Positions 1-12,831 of a DNA stretch of 64,000 nt are shown here, piece by piece. The stretch spans positions 4,588,001 to 4,652,000 of the forward strand of contig JANTQA010000032.1 in the NCBI GenBank assembly GCA_027625915.1, read 5' to 3'. The DNA comes from Anaeramoeba flamelloides. Lineage: Eukaryota > Metamonada > Anaeramoebidae. The notes under the pieces were generated by a model. It made no database searches, had not been told where the DNA came from, and worked only from the letters and a program-made list of their open reading frames with translations. Within the stretch, counting starts at the first letter, position 1. Each line of letters opens with the position of its first letter. A program made the position numbers and the translations under genes.

Positions 1-3000
1 TTTTTCATTCCTTTCAAATACTAATCTTTCTGGATCTGTCAATTCTAAAATGCCTTGATCAATTTCCTTTTTTTTGCGAACAGCCTCCAGCAGGGTTTCA
101 ATTTTTTTTGTTTGCTCACTGATATCAATCTGATCTTCTGGCGCAGAAATGGTTGTTGTTTGAAATAACTGCATTCTTTTAAAGTATTTGATTTTTTTAT
201 TTTTTAATTTTTCTTCAATTTTTTTAATTTTAAATTTGCAATTTTGATAATTCAATTTGCTCATTTCTTTATTCATTTCGCTCTCTTTATAATTTTTCTC
301 TAATTTATCAAGATTTGCCTTTAAATTTCTGATGACCATTTCATTTTCTTTGTTTTCTCGACTTATCCTTTCTAATAATAAATCCTTGTAATCAATGACA
401 CTTCCTAATCGATGGTTTAATCTAATTACTTCATCAACTTTGACTCTTAATTTAAGCAATTCTCTTTTTCTAATTAAATTTGAACCTTCGATTCCTGAAT
501 CTTCAGAAAAGGAATTATTTATTAAATCTTTTTTAATTATCGTTTTTTTGATTTTTTTTTCTTTCTTGATTTGCTTGTTAATTTCTTTTTCTTTTTCCTT
601 TTCATCATTTTTATTATTATTCTTTTCATGTCCTTTTTTTTTATTATTTTCACTATTGCTATCATTATTGCCAGTGTTGCCTTTACCATTATTATTTGTG
701 TTCCCTTTACCTTTACTTTTGGACTTACCCTTGCCTTTCTTTTTGTTTTCAATTAAATCTAAAGTTGTTGAAAGATCAAGAGAATCTATATCCTCTAACG
801 AGTCAATAAATTCTAGCCAATCGTTTTCAGTTAGCTTCCTGTTCTTATATGATAATTTTAGTTGTGAAAGCAGAAAATTTTTTAATTTTGTTAAGGTTTC
901 GATTTGGAATTTTAAATCCTCTTTTTCTATTTCTTCAAAAGAAAGCAAATTTTTTAATCGAAAAATTCTTAATTTTAATTCAACATTCATTTCTTTTAAA
1001 TTAGAGATCTTGGATTTTAAAGATTTTTTTGATTCCAATTTAAATGTTAAAAATTTGTTTTTTAATTGTAATTCGACTTTTTGTGTTCGAAATAAATATT
1101 TGTCTTTGATATAATCTGTTTTTTCCTTTTCTAACTTTTGAATCGATTTCTTTAACGATTCAATTTCACTGTCATAAGTCCGAATTTGCGATTCAGATGC
1201 CGTTCTTTCTCGATTCAAATAACCCACTTCTCTTCTTAAATCTTCAGTTTCTCTTTTTAAATCTAAAATCCTCTTTTTGAGCTTTGAAATGTTTACCTAA
1301 TATTTTTATTTGTTATTGGAGAAATTATTTTTGAGAAAAAAGGAATTCATATTGAGTTGATCAAGAGGTCATTTTGATATTAAAGAATTAATTTTTTTTT
1401 ATATGTGAAATGTTCTTGAATTAGTTGGGAAATTTTGTTGATTGGAAATTTTTGTTTGGAAAAATTTTAATTTTTTATTTAACTGGAAAAGCTTATTTAT
1501 TAAAGGTTCTGTTTTTAGGGACGTGTGATTTTTTTTTGAAAAGTTTTCATTTGATCTGTATAATTTTTGATCAGAATTAAAAAAAAGAAAAAAAAATTCC
1601 ATTTATTACTAGAAATCTAAAAAAGTTTGAATTTAAAAATTAGGTATATAAAGAAAAAAAAAAAGTAAATGTTGGAGATGTTTTTTGCAAGGTTCATAAA
1701 GAATCTCTTTGATAAAAAATATTATATTTTTAATATATATATGATAGGTTACTTTATCCTTCCAATCTGAAAGAAAAATTTTTTATTTTTCGTATATATT
1801 TGATAATTTTTTATTCAGAAAGAAGAAAGCTTACATTTTGGTAATTTCATTTTGACTACTTTTATATAAACTTTGATCATTTTATTTTTTTTATTTGATT
1901 ATGATCCCTATTAAATACTTTTAAAATTGAAATTAAATTTTCTTTTATTTAATAAACTTTAGAAAAAAACAATTTTTAGGGAAATTTTAATCAAGCAAGT
2001 AGGTACATTTTACCATTTTGAAAATTTTTAATTGTGAGAAACGTCTTACTCAAAAATGATTTTTTGAGTGCAGATGAGATATTTAAACTTTGAAACCAAA
2101 ACCATCATTCACTGCTCTATTTGTGAAAAGAACAAACAAACCAAGGTGAATCAGAATAGAATCTTTAATTTTTCAATTTTTTGAACATTTATTTTTGATT
2201 AAGTTTTAGGTTTTTGTTAAATTATGTTTTGAATCTAGAAATGTGTTTATACCAATGCTTAAAATAAACCAAAGAATAAAACTAAAAAAATAGACATGAA
2301 AAGGTGTGTATTTTGAACAATTTTTTTCTTTTTTAGAACCAAACAAGAAAGATCACATTTCCAGTTAAATTTATTGAAATTAAGAATGAAAGAAAAAAAA
2401 ATTAATCAGCCAAAGTTATTTTCAAAGATTTGATTTGTTCTTTATCTTCTAAAATTGTCTGAGTTCAAACAAGTAATTGATTGGAATTTCTCGCCCCCAT
2501 TCTTATTTATAGTTTATTTTTTTTCCATAAACCACTTTTCCAAATTTTTTTTAAAATTCTTTTTTCAAATATTTTTATCAAACCAAGCCAAAACAAAGAA
2601 TATTACTTCAAAGATTAAATGAAAGAAAATTGGATTCTTGAAATCAAAAAATAATTACAAAAAGTTTAACCCAAAATAAAAGAAAATTTATGATAAAAAA
2701 TTGAAAGTAAATTCCAAATTATTTTGAGTTTTTATTTTAATGGAAAATAAATAATTATCAAACCAAACAAACACATCCAATAAATCTTTATTTCTGAAAA
2801 GGAATTGAAAAAATATCCTATTTTCTGGAACCCAATAAAGAATTAGATGAATTAAATGAAAATAAGAATTTAATATTAATTTTGGAAATTAATTAAAAAT
2901 AAAAAGTAATTTGTTTCTCAAAAATTTCACTAACAAAATTATTTCCATGAAGAATTAAAAACAAAATAAAATTAAGAATAAGTAATTGTATCAAATGTTA

Positions 3001-6000
3001 AAGATAAGATCAAGAAATAAATGATTTTTATTTATTTTTTCAAGCTCAATTTTTTCATTTTTTTTGATTTCCATTTTTTAATTGGAATGTAAATATATTA
3101 TAATAGGATATATTCGACTCTATACTATTTATTAAAATATTAATGTATTCAGTTACATAAATGATTTGAATGATTCAGTTTCTCAGAAACTGCTTTACTC
3201 AGAATTGGTAAAATGTAACCACTCCCTTAAATGAATTAGAAATTGATTAAATAAAAAAGAAAATACTAAAACAGAGAAATCTTTGAAATTAAAAATGTAT
3301 ATAAAAAAAATCTAAAATTAAAATTTGTTTAACATTAGTTTTGAAACAGGGTTTATATGCTGTTTTAGACAATTGAAATACTTTTTTTTTTCGTAAAATT
3401 ATTTTTGTGGATTTTGCTTCAAAATGAAAATTAAATTAATTTATCAAGAGTTAGAACCATTATTTAGTATAGTTAATAGTTTGAAATTCCTGATCATTCA
3501 AAAATTGTTTTCTGTGATTTTTGTGGTTTTTGTGATTTCTGTGATTTTCAAAATATCTAAATTTTAAGAACAAAAGTAAAATCCTATATAATAATTTTCA
3601 AAAAAAAATTGAGTTTTTACAATATTTTTAAATATCAGAATTGATTGGGATAATTTTTTAATCGAATGGTATTTCTAATGTTTTTGAAAATAACTTTTAA
3701 ATAAATTTATTTTTTTAAAAAGTAAGTGTTTTTTAAAGCAAAATTTACATTCAAGGGAAATTGACACACCTTTTCAATTATTTTCTCTATTTTGAGTTTT
3801 AAAAAACAAATTTTCAGGAATTAAAGAGTCTTTATCAACATTTTATTTTTTACTTTCTTGATTCTTTTTTGAATTTGGAAAGAAAATTTCAATTTACTTT
3901 TTCAGAATTAAAGGTTTTTTCCAAAACCTGGAAAAATATTTGTTTAATGTCTAAAATTTTGGCTCTTTGATCTAAAAGTTAAAGAGTTATGGTTAAACAA
4001 TTACAAAAAAACGTAAAATTTTTAAAACATTTTTGAAGGAAATTATTTTATTTGATTGTCAACTTTTTTTGTAAATTCAAAAATTAAGCAACAATCCTTA
4101 AAAAAAAAAAAAACTTTGAATGTGAAACAAACCAAACTAAAAAAGATCGAGAAAGATTCTAAATAAATATTGAAAATTTTAAAAAACAAAATTAAACAAA
4201 ATAAAAATGTGAATTATGCAACCACAATTATGTGGATTTGTTGATAAGACATATCAAGATGTAAATGCTTAACTTTTGAAACATGAACATTTTTCTTGGA
4301 ATCGATATGATTTGTTTTTTTTCCTTTAAAATTTTAATTCCTAGCACCAAGGTGATTTGTGGATCGATCGTGAAGAAAACAATTGATAACGTTGGTTTTT
4401 TGTTTGAATTAGAGAAAGATTTAAGTTATGTGAACTGAAATGATGTTAATATTAAACAAATCTTAACTTGCAATAATCCAAGACGCTATTTTTATTATTG
4501 TTGAAAATATTGAATAAAGAAAATCTGGTACTATATTGATTGCGTGGCAAATGTGATGAGTATTTTGGCAAACTGCTTTGATCATGTTCATTTTGTGAAA
4601 AAATCAATTTATTTTAAAAAAAAAGAACTTGAAAAAAAACTTTTTTTTTCTTTTATTTTTCTATTTGAACTTTTTCTCATTGTTCTGATTCATCAACCGG
4701 TTTGTTAGTGGTTTATATAGTTGACAGGTGTGGGTGATATTTTTAAAATCATATGCAAAAGTAATTTTTTCCAAATTCTGTCAATCGTGTCAGGAATAAC
4801 ATATTATATGATTTACTCAATTAGTATTTGTTATAAATGGAAAGTAATTTTTTTTCTATAATTTTGCATGTAAAAAACTCATCAACAAAAAATGAATCTA
4901 TCAAATATTTTCGAGTATTTTCGTGAATATTTCAAACAAGTCAAAAAATTATCAAATTGAATTTAATTTATTCGAATTTTTCGAGGTTAAATATTGAGTT
5001 AGTTTTTGTAATATTAGTATCAAATATTAATTTTTTTCTCGATCCAAAATGAAAAGTCAAAAAAATAAATTAAAAAAGTTGGTAACAACTTTCTTTTAAA
5101 TCCTCAGCACTGCTTTAAAATAATAAAATTGATTCAAAAAATTTATTTCAGAGTTGAATTAAAAGAAATTGTAAAGAAAACTGTTTCAAAAATTGAGTTT
5201 TTTTATTTTTATATTCCTTCAGTAATGGCTTAAGAAAGTTTTCCCATTATCCATTTCCCATACAATATTAAAAAATATTTCTAAAGCAATTTTCAAACGA
5301 AAAGGATTCATTTTTTCATTAAAAGTTATTTAGTAGTAAAAGCCTGTTATTATTTCCATGAATTAATAATTTGATTTTTAATCGAATTAAAAATTTATTT
5401 ATCCTCCTCAACGAATTTGAGTTTAAAAATGCTTTTTATTTATTTTTTCTTTTTGGAAAAAAGGGGAAATTTACTTCACTTAAAATAAAATCAATCAATT
5501 AAAAAATATTTTTGATTCTGAATTTTTATTGAATTATTTTTTTTTTGTTATATTATGAAGTTAATTAAAATCTCAATATTTTATCATTGAAAATGATTTT
5601 TGTGACAATTATTTTCATTTAACCAATTATTTTAATAATTTTTAATCAATATCTGAAAAAAAAATAATAAATTTATTTTGATTGGAGTAAAATTTATCCT
5701 TTAAGGGATTAGCGTCACCATAGATTTCTCTAAAATCAAAGTATGTTGTAATTGGGTGTAAATGATATTAGTGAGCCTATGGCTCAAATAGTTTCTGTGA
5801 CTCTATTATAAATCTTATTGCACAATAAATTATTACATTTTTTTACTAATGATCACAATTAAAAAGTTTTCATTTTGAAAAATTTTTTTTCAAATTCCTT
5901 TTCCAAATCTAAAAATAGAAACCCCAATTACAGAATTCCAGTATTTAATAATTCATATTTAAAACTCTCCAAAAGTAACTATTTTTTTAATTTTTTAATT

Positions 6001-8717
6001 TCAAAGATTTACTCAATAATCATCAACATAAAAACCCAAATACTGATTAGCTTTGCTTCCTTTTTTTAAAAGCTAATTGTAACATCAATATATTTCCAAT
6101 ATTTCAGAAATAATTCGGAAAAAATGTATTGGTTAATTATTGAATTTTTTAGCGATTAATCTACATTTCGCAGACAAATTTAAGAAAGATATTTTGCAAC
6201 TTTGGAATCTGAATATTGATAATTCAACCTTGAAATTTGTGGCAAAATACAGATTTTTTTTCTGAAATTGTTGGGTTTTTTTTGATAATATACAATGGAT
6301 CATTTTTAATTGATGAGATCAACAAATATTACTTCTTGACTAATCAATTTTTTAGAGACATTTGAGCCATGGGGCACTAATGTGATTTACACCCAATTAA
6401 AACATACTTTGATTTTAGAGAAATCTATGGTGACACTAATCCCTTAAAAAGGTTTTATTTTTTCATTGATTTTCTTTTTTCAATTATTTTCATTTTTTAT
6501 GAAATGAAATATAAATAATAAACCAAATGTGAGATAAAATTTACCAAAAAAACTCCAAAAAATCTTATAATTCAAATTAAAAATATTTTGTTTCAATGAA
6601 ATGTGATTTACAGATCAAGACAATAAAATTTAATTAAAAGATTAATCTTGAATTGAGATGGAATTATTGTTTTTTGAATATTTTTTTTTCAAAAAACGGA
6701 GCTAAATGTCATGAGATTATAATTAATGAAAGAGGCTTGGGATCTAACAAACTAAACTAAAACTCAAAATTTTTCACACAGTTAAAACTGGTTCAAAGAA
6801 TCAAGATAATACAATTTCATTTGAATTGGAAATAATTTTGATTTTTGTTAAATATGAAAAACATTTTTTCATCTTTTAGTTTTTTGTTTTCATTTTTTTT
6901 TTTGAATTATGTAACCTCTTTCTGTTTCGATCAATAATTTTTTCGATTAATTGATATGCAGTAAAGGTTGAGCTGGTTCAAAACAGAAGAACTCAAATAA
7001 AATTATTTGTTTTATCTAACTATTCTTGATCGATCAATATTCCTAATAGAATTTTTACAAATCAAATGTATTTTTTTGTTTTGCTCTCTCCAAAATTTTT
7101 AACTCACTCATGATTTATTTGTATTGATAATTATTTATTTTTTGTTTTGTGAGTATTGTAATTAAGAAACAATTGTTAACATTTCAAATAGTGAATGGTT
7201 CTAATTTGGTATTTCTTCTTGAATTGGTTAAATAAGTATTTTTTTTTTTTTCAAAAATTGAATTTTGGTGTGTTAAAAATTTTGAATTGGAATTTTTGAT
7301 GAAAAGGGTTGTTATTTTACACAATGTTTTACGAATTAAAAAACATTTATAATGTGCCCAATATATTAAATGAAACGAAAAAAGAATATGATTAAATGAT
7401 TGAAAAAAAGAATAAAGAATAAGGAATAAGGAACCATGAAAAAGGGAAGGGGTTGGTTACGTGAGAATCAATTTTTGGGGAACTTTGAATATTTTTCAAA
7501 TAAATCTTATTTTCATTCTTATTATTCTTTTGATTTTTGAATTTTTCGATTGTTTGGTTAGATTCAATCAATTTGTACTTCAACGATCTTATTTGAGAAG
7601 ATAAATTTAAATTATTTTTTTGTAGGATTTGGTTTTGCTTGATAAGTTCAGAGAAATCTTGATTTTTTGAAGTTTTCTAATATTTTTTACCAGACATTTA
7701 AAAAGTTAAAAATAAAGGAAAAGTTAAAAATAAACATTAAAAGAACAAGTATAAGATTGCAAAATTCATTGAAAAAAAAAATTTCCAATTATTAGCACAA
7801 TTGTTCGGAAAAAATGATCTAAAGTGGAATATGCTTGTTAACAAAACCACAAAGAATTTTCTTTTTCGTGTTGGAATTCTTACCTGAATTAAATCCAAAC
7901 TTTCTTTCATTTGGTTTCGATCATTAATTAGATTAATGACTTTTTCAGTGATGATTTTGTCATCTTTTTTGATTTGCTCTTGGATTAATTTGTTTTCATG
8001 CTTCATTTGCTCCAACTTTTGTTGGTCTTGCTTTTGTTTTTGTAACATTTGAATCTTTTCCTCTTTGCTGCCCTGAAGTTTTTCTTTGAGTTCAAGATTC
8101 ATTTCCTGGAGTTCGCCAATGAGCTGCATTTTGTTTCTCATTTCTTTCAAGTGTTCAGTTTCTCGATCTTCACTTGACTTTTTGAATTCTTGAAACTCTT
8201 TTGAAATTTGGTTTTTATCTTGGATCAGGATTTCTAACTTATCTTTGACAGAAGAATATACTTTGTTCTCTATTTTGCCAAGTTGGTTTTCCAAATCAAG
8301 ACATTTTTTTTTACTTTCTTTTAATGTTTGTTTTAACTTTCGGTTTTCAGAAGACAGCTTTATTTGGTAAAAGAGAAAAAATGTATGTTGGGGTATGTTG
8401 TTTGAAAAAAAGAAAAAAATTCTCAGAATAAGAAAGATGAAAAAAAAAAAAAAAAAAAGAAAACAAAGGAAATGAGAATTAAAAAAAAATCATACAACTT
8501 TATTCTTGATTTGTTTTATTTGGGAGTTTGTTTCTAAATTTGTAAGTTCAATGATTTTTTGTTGGAGTGTTTGTTTTTCTAATTCAAAATTACCACAAAG
8601 TGTTTGGATGAAAAATTCATAATATTGGTTTTTTTGTTTTGCTTGTGTTATGTTTTTATTTAAATTATTGATGATGTTTTGGTAGTACTTTGGTGAAAAT
8701 TTCTTTCTTCTCATCAT
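1..8717 (-). CDS. Coiled-coil protein, multi-exon, 3' end outside window
   Basis: Unrecognised protein. The proposed exons on the minus strand are 8717-8496, 8357-7884, 7676-7461 and 1296-1. All four join in phase 0 with GT-AG borders (donors GTATGA, GTAAGA, GTAACC; acceptors end AAAG, TTAG, TTAG) and give about 736 residues without a stop, continuing past base 1. Exons 1-3 (74, 158 and 72 residues) are rich in K, E, Q, L and N with heptad-like spacing, so a long coiled coil is likely. Exon 4 (432 residues) is coiled coil interrupted by a G/K/N/S-rich linker around bases 590-770, then coiled coil again. No catalytic domain is visible. The start is the double Met at 8717. The joins of exons 1-3 look good. 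The join to exon 4 rests on phase, an open frame and similar composition across a 6164-base intron, so exon 4 could instead be a separate gene or further exons could lie between. A cytoskeletal or scaffold role is only a guess. Confidence 0.6.
1995..3235. mobile_element. Dispersed repeat family K, copy 1 (about 1.24 kb)
   Basis: The left end reads AGGTACATTTTACCATTTTG and the right end, near 3210-3235, carries the complementary TTGGTAAAATGTAACC, so the block has imperfect inverted ends. Its interior matches 24770-26177 and 62340-63095 in the same order over several hundred bases, for example the shared AAATATTTTTATC..AACC...AAAACAAAGAATA core. No open reading frame of transposase size is present, so it is a non-autonomous or decayed DNA element. 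Exact boundaries are uncertain by tens of bases. Confidence 0.6.
3660..3925. repeat. Dispersed repeat family D, copy 1
   Basis: About 260 bases that match 14265-14495 in the same orientation. Both contain an AAATAAATTTATTTTTT tract followed by AAGTGTTTTTT, a TTGACWCACCTTT stretch, and TTTTACTTTCTTGAT. The match is imperfect and the ends are not defined. It lies in a host intron, as does its partner. Confidence 0.5.
5701..6447. mobile_element. TIR element family F, copy 1 (about 0.75 kb)
   Basis: Nearly perfect terminal inverted repeats of about 85 bases. The left end begins TTAAGGGATTAGCGTCACCA and the right end is its complement, TGGTGACACTAATCCCTTAA. The TIRs extend inward through the TTTCTCTAAAATCAAAGTAT segment to ATGGCTCAAAT. 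A second, more diverged copy lies at 55509-56272 and shares the interior as well. No transposase is encoded, so this is a MITE-like element. It sits in the inferred large intron of the coiled-coil gene. Confidence 0.8.
6764..7285. mobile_element. TIR element family E, copy 1 (522 bp)
   Basis: It starts TCAAAATTTTTCACACA and ends with the complement of TCAAAATTTTTAACACAC. The whole 522 bases match 13620-14141 in inverted orientation, including the segment with TATGCAGTAAAGGTTGAGC and the TTGATCGATCAATA motif. There is no coding capacity. It lies in the inferred intron of the coiled-coil gene. Confidence 0.8.
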
Positions 8718-9188
8718 TTGAAGAGAGGCAGATCAAAAATTTTCTTTTTTAAAAAGATCTTGTGCAGAAAAAAAAAATCCAAAAAATGATTCCAAATTAA
8801 TTTTTCACAATGTAATATTTTCTTCAAGAATTTTTTGTTCAGAATTCATTTTTTTTTATATTTTTTGAGAAACAGAGTGTCGACAAAAGGAGGTGTACAA
8901 TTAAATAAATTCATTTCAATTTTGAACTTTATTGTGATGATAATGATTTTTGTTAGAATCTCAGATTAAGCAAATAAAATTCTTGGAACAGGAACAGAAC
9001 AAATCCTTTATTATTTGGATCATAACTTTCTCAAAAACACAAAGTAGGTTCAATGGTCAATTTAAAAAAATGACTCCCAAAAAGCCTGTTGTTTTTAAGT
9101 GGTTACTAACATTTTTTGTTGTGTTAATTTTTAGTTGTTTGAAATCTAAAAATTTTTGGTTCTTGTTGAAAATGAAAATTTGAAAGTA

Positions 9189-10197
9189 AAGTAGTGAAAA
9201 AAATACCTGACATGAAAAAAATCTCTAGACATGATTATTAATTGTGAATATTAGAAAATTGTTTTATTATTTCTTTTATTTACAAACAAATCCTTTTTTT
9301 TTAGAATTGAACTTGTCAAATTAAAACTCAACAGCGATTCGAATAATGGTTAATGAAATTACACTTGTTCAAAACACGAGTCAATCAATCAAAAAACAAG
9401 AATAAAAATTATCATTGTCCAAAACATTTATAAACCTCTCTATAAAAGCCTATTGTTTTTGTCAAATAAGTGTTAGTGTCAAAATAATGAGTGTGTAATC
9501 ATTTAATTTCATGTTTCAAAAGAAAAAGAGTGTTTTTTTTGTTTTAAAAGTTAGATACATTAACCAATCAAAGAAACTGATAATAAACCCCAATTAAATA
9601 TAGTGTTGATTTCTTGAAGTATTGTTGTTTAAAAAGAAATTCCAAAAACGAAGGGCCTAATAGGAAAATTTATCTCAAAAAATAGAGTAAATAATAGAGA
9701 AAAATAAAATCAAAAACTATTCAAAATCAAAGAAAATTACAAAAAGTTTTCAACAAATTGCTTTCCTAATTTAAAATTTACTAAATAGATCACGGAACTT
9801 ACCTTCAAAATCGAGTTTAACTTATGTATACTATTCGTGCTTAAATTGGATGATTCCTTGAAATAAGAAGAAAAAAAGTCAATGATTATCTTTTGAAACA
9901 CAGATTATCGTTGTTGGTAACCAATTGTTTTGATCACTTTAGTAAACCTCTATAAAACCCAATTGTTTTTACAAAAAAAATACATCTACTAATGCTATCA
10001 AATAATTACTACAGTATTCTATCGAAACCCCACTTTAATGAACTATAAGTAGGTTTATTACTCGGTCAATAAAAAATTTGGTTATTTATAAAAAGGATTT
10101 GATTGAAAATAATAGTAATAACACTACAATTTTCTAATATTCACACTTAAAAATCTCGAAAGGTATTATTTCCATGTCAGATATTTTTTCACTACTT
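9189..10197. mobile_element. TIR element family A, full-length copy (1009 bp)
   Basis: Inverted ends of about 70 bases begin AAGTAGTGAAAAAAATAC and share the internal ATTGTGAATATTAGAAAATT segment. The element is flanked on both sides by TA (9187-9188 and 10198-10199), a candidate target duplication of the Tc1/mariner type. No transposase frame is visible. A shorter relative lies at 56334-56828. It begins about 470 bases upstream of the coiled-coil gene start. Confidence 0.75.
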
Positions 10198-10761
10198 TAA
10201 ATGATCATTGAACACCTTTTCTTTATTTTCGATTATTAAAAAGTATAACTCTTCCAAAAAGGATAGAAGACTTTTGAAAATAGTAAGAATATTAAAGATT
10301 CTATAAATAGAATTTTTTCATTTACCAATAATCTATTAACTTTTTCGTATACAAAACTTAAAATTTTCAAGAATTTGAGGTATCAAAATGCAATTAATTC
10401 ACAAAAATGGTGCTTTAAAAGATAATAATTGAAAATGAAAAAATATATTTGTATTTTTAAGGTAACTTCGAATAGAGAATTTCATTTTACTTCTTGTGAA
10501 TTCACATTTTTCCCCAAACTTTGGAAAATGTTTGTGTTTTGGAAAAACCAAATAACTTCATTAGTGTTGATATTTCATATTATTTTTATTTTTTTATATA
10601 ATGGTTATATATTTTTTTATTAAAAGTTGATGAAAAACAATTATTTTATTTTATAGTTTTTTGAAAAAATTTTAGGATTTATTGTTTTTTTTTGACTTGG
10701 AATAAATCCGTGTAATAGTACTTTGGCATAATTTTAATTTCTTTTTCGTTTACTTTTTTGT

Positions 10762-10763
<2 letters not shown>

Positions 10764-10794
<31 letters not shown>
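10764..10794. repeat. (TA)n microsatellite
   Basis: A run of about fifteen TA dinucleotides inside A+T-rich spacer. It is a simple-sequence repeat and no other signal is seen around it. Confidence 0.9.
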
Positions 10795-10797
<3 letters not shown>

Positions 10798-10885
10798 CTA
10801 AAAACCAAAACAAAAAAAATATCTAAAAATAGAAAGGTATCCCCTTAAAACCCCATATAAAATAATAATTCAGAAAGCCAGTATA

Positions 10886-11081
10886 CAGTCAGTTTCACTT
10901 TTAAGACACAAACTTTCTACGAAATTTAAGGCATAAAAAAAAACTCAAATTAAGGCACAAAATTCAAATTCTAGTAAAATAATTTGTGAAAATTAAAATT
11001 CCAAAAAATGTGCTTTAATTTGAGTTTTTTTTGTGCCTTAAATTTCGTAGAAAGTTTGTGTCTTAAAAGTGAAACTGACTG
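10886..11081. mobile_element. Palindromic MITE family B, copy 1 (196 bp)
   Basis: Starts CAGTCAGTTTCACTTTTAAG and ends with the complement, and is flanked by TA on both sides (10884-10885 and 11082-11083). The inverted arms reach about 80 bases, so the element is almost one palindrome. Each arm carries variants of TTAAGGCACAAA. CAGT ends plus a TA target are typical of Tc1/mariner-derived MITEs. Four other copies are in this window. Confidence 0.9.
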
Positions 11082-11837
11082 TATGTCTTTCGCTACAATT
11101 TCGGTATTTTTTATTTTTTCTAATTTCCAGTAATTGACACCAAAAATAATATTCTCTCTTATATTATTATTCAAAATTGAATGGGAATTGTTGATCAATA
11201 AACTAATAAAGAAAAATATTCAAAGAGAAAAAACTGAAACATTATTTGCTTATTTTGGAAAAATAATTAAAAATCTATTAATTTAGAATTGAATGAAGAG
11301 TTACTTATTGAAAGGTGAATTTAAAATGATTAAAAAAGTTTAGAAACTCGGTTTTTTGATCATAAGAGATTGATACAAAATAGATTTGTAATAAAAAACT
11401 AAATGTCTTGAAATACTACAATTTTTCGAAAAATAAGAAGGTATTTTATTTTTTTGGAAAACAACCATTTCGATTTCGAATTCTAAAGTATAAAACAGAA
11501 TTCAGGGGAGAGTAAGACTGGAAAGTCGTGTTTAATTCCTTTTTTTGAAGTGAAATTTTTTATTCAAAAATTAAATCCATAATAGAAGTTGAAGATTTGG
11601 TACTCATTTTCATTCATGAGATTTACTTTTTGAGATTATTTATTACAAAATGGATTTCAAAAATTACAAATACACATCAGGAATAAAACTGTTTGTAGCT
11701 TGAATGTTTGGTAGTAATTATATTTTATCTTTTTTTAGTTGAAGAAAAGATCAAAAAAGAGCAATTTCTTTTCTCAAAACATAGAAAGAATAGTTTAATT
11801 TCAATTTTGGTTTAAAAATTGTTTTGTTTTGGTGGAG

Positions 11838-12125
11838 TGTTTTCCACTCGGTACAAAAAAACAGGAGTTATATTTTTTCAAGAAAAAAATTTTAAATGAA
11901 ATTTCCATTTTTACAAAGAAATAAAATTGTTTTCGTTATTTATTCAAATTTTGGAAGAAAAACCAGCAAACTCAAACCCTTATTGACAGTTCTTGAAATC
12001 ATTTTGATTTTAGTATCCACAAAATAAGAAAACGTTGAAAATTTTTTTATTTTTTTTCGATTTTAAGTAAAAGATTATGGGGGTTTGTCGAACTCAAATA
12101 GTGAATCGGGGGTTGGTTTTAACAA
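11838..12125. repeat. Dispersed repeat family J, copy 1
   Basis: Matches 39066-39385 in inverted orientation. Shared landmarks are ATCATTTTGATTTTAGTA, GGTTTGTCGAAC and AAATAGTGAATC. It is non-coding and its ends are uncertain. It lies about 700 bases downstream of the Rab stop codon. Confidence 0.6.
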
Positions 12126-12831
12126 TATTCTAATCGAATTTAGCTGTCTATATTCATTAAAACAAATTCTTTTAAAAAAACATTGTCCCCGTATACTAAG
12201 ACATATCAAAATATATTTTTATATTTCAAGAAATAAAAAAATTAAGGAACAATAAAATTAGAAGACCCTTCAGTGATTATAAAACAATTTTTTTGTATTA
12301 AAAGATGTCTAGTAATCTCTTTTCCGTTTCCTATATTTTTTTGGTAATGTTTCTTTTTTCTCAGACAAAACAATCAAACAAATAAATATCTACTTTTAAA
12401 TTTCAATAAATTTTCACATATTTTTATCATTTATTTTTCACATTTTTTCATTTACTTCCTTAAATAATCAACAACAATCACTATGAAATTCCCCTGTAAA
12501 CTTCCATTGATTAAGTCAATAATGATTCATTAAATTTCGTTCAAAAAATTAAAATATTTTCCATCAAATCTCATTTAATTTTCATTAAAGTTTCCTTTAA
12601 AAGTAGCCACAACTTCATCTCATTTTTGGCATCAATGTGAAGAGATTTAAATCAATTTAATCTTTTCATAAAAATCTTCAATAAAAAAAAAATTGAAAAT
12701 AAATTTTTATATGATAAAATATTTTTATTATTAATTATATTTATAATATATTTTATAGAAATGATAAAAAAAAGTAAATAATGATACGAAAGTTGTGAAA
12801 GTTATTTTAAATAACATGAGTTATTATTTTT

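Larger units (their letters stand above)
1297..7460 (-). other. Inferred 6.2 kb intron of the coiled-coil gene
   Basis: Non-coding A+T-rich stretch between two coiled-coil exons. It holds four repeat-family members, listed separately: about 1995-3235, 3660-3925, 5701-6447 and 6764-7285. From about 3925 to 5700 I see only A+T-rich DNA with homopolymer runs. The Rab gene upstream has a comparable intron proven by codon continuity, which makes an intron of this size plausible here. Confidence 0.5.

Noticed and set aside
395-1114. Plus-strand 239-residue hydrophobic frame that could look like a membrane protein
   Set aside because: The minus strand is open across the whole 1296 bases as coiled coil with a low-complexity linker. 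The hydrophobic frame is its shadow.
8950-9183. 77-residue plus-strand frame next to family A copy 1
   Set aside because: It is low complexity, ends at the element border and is unlike known families.
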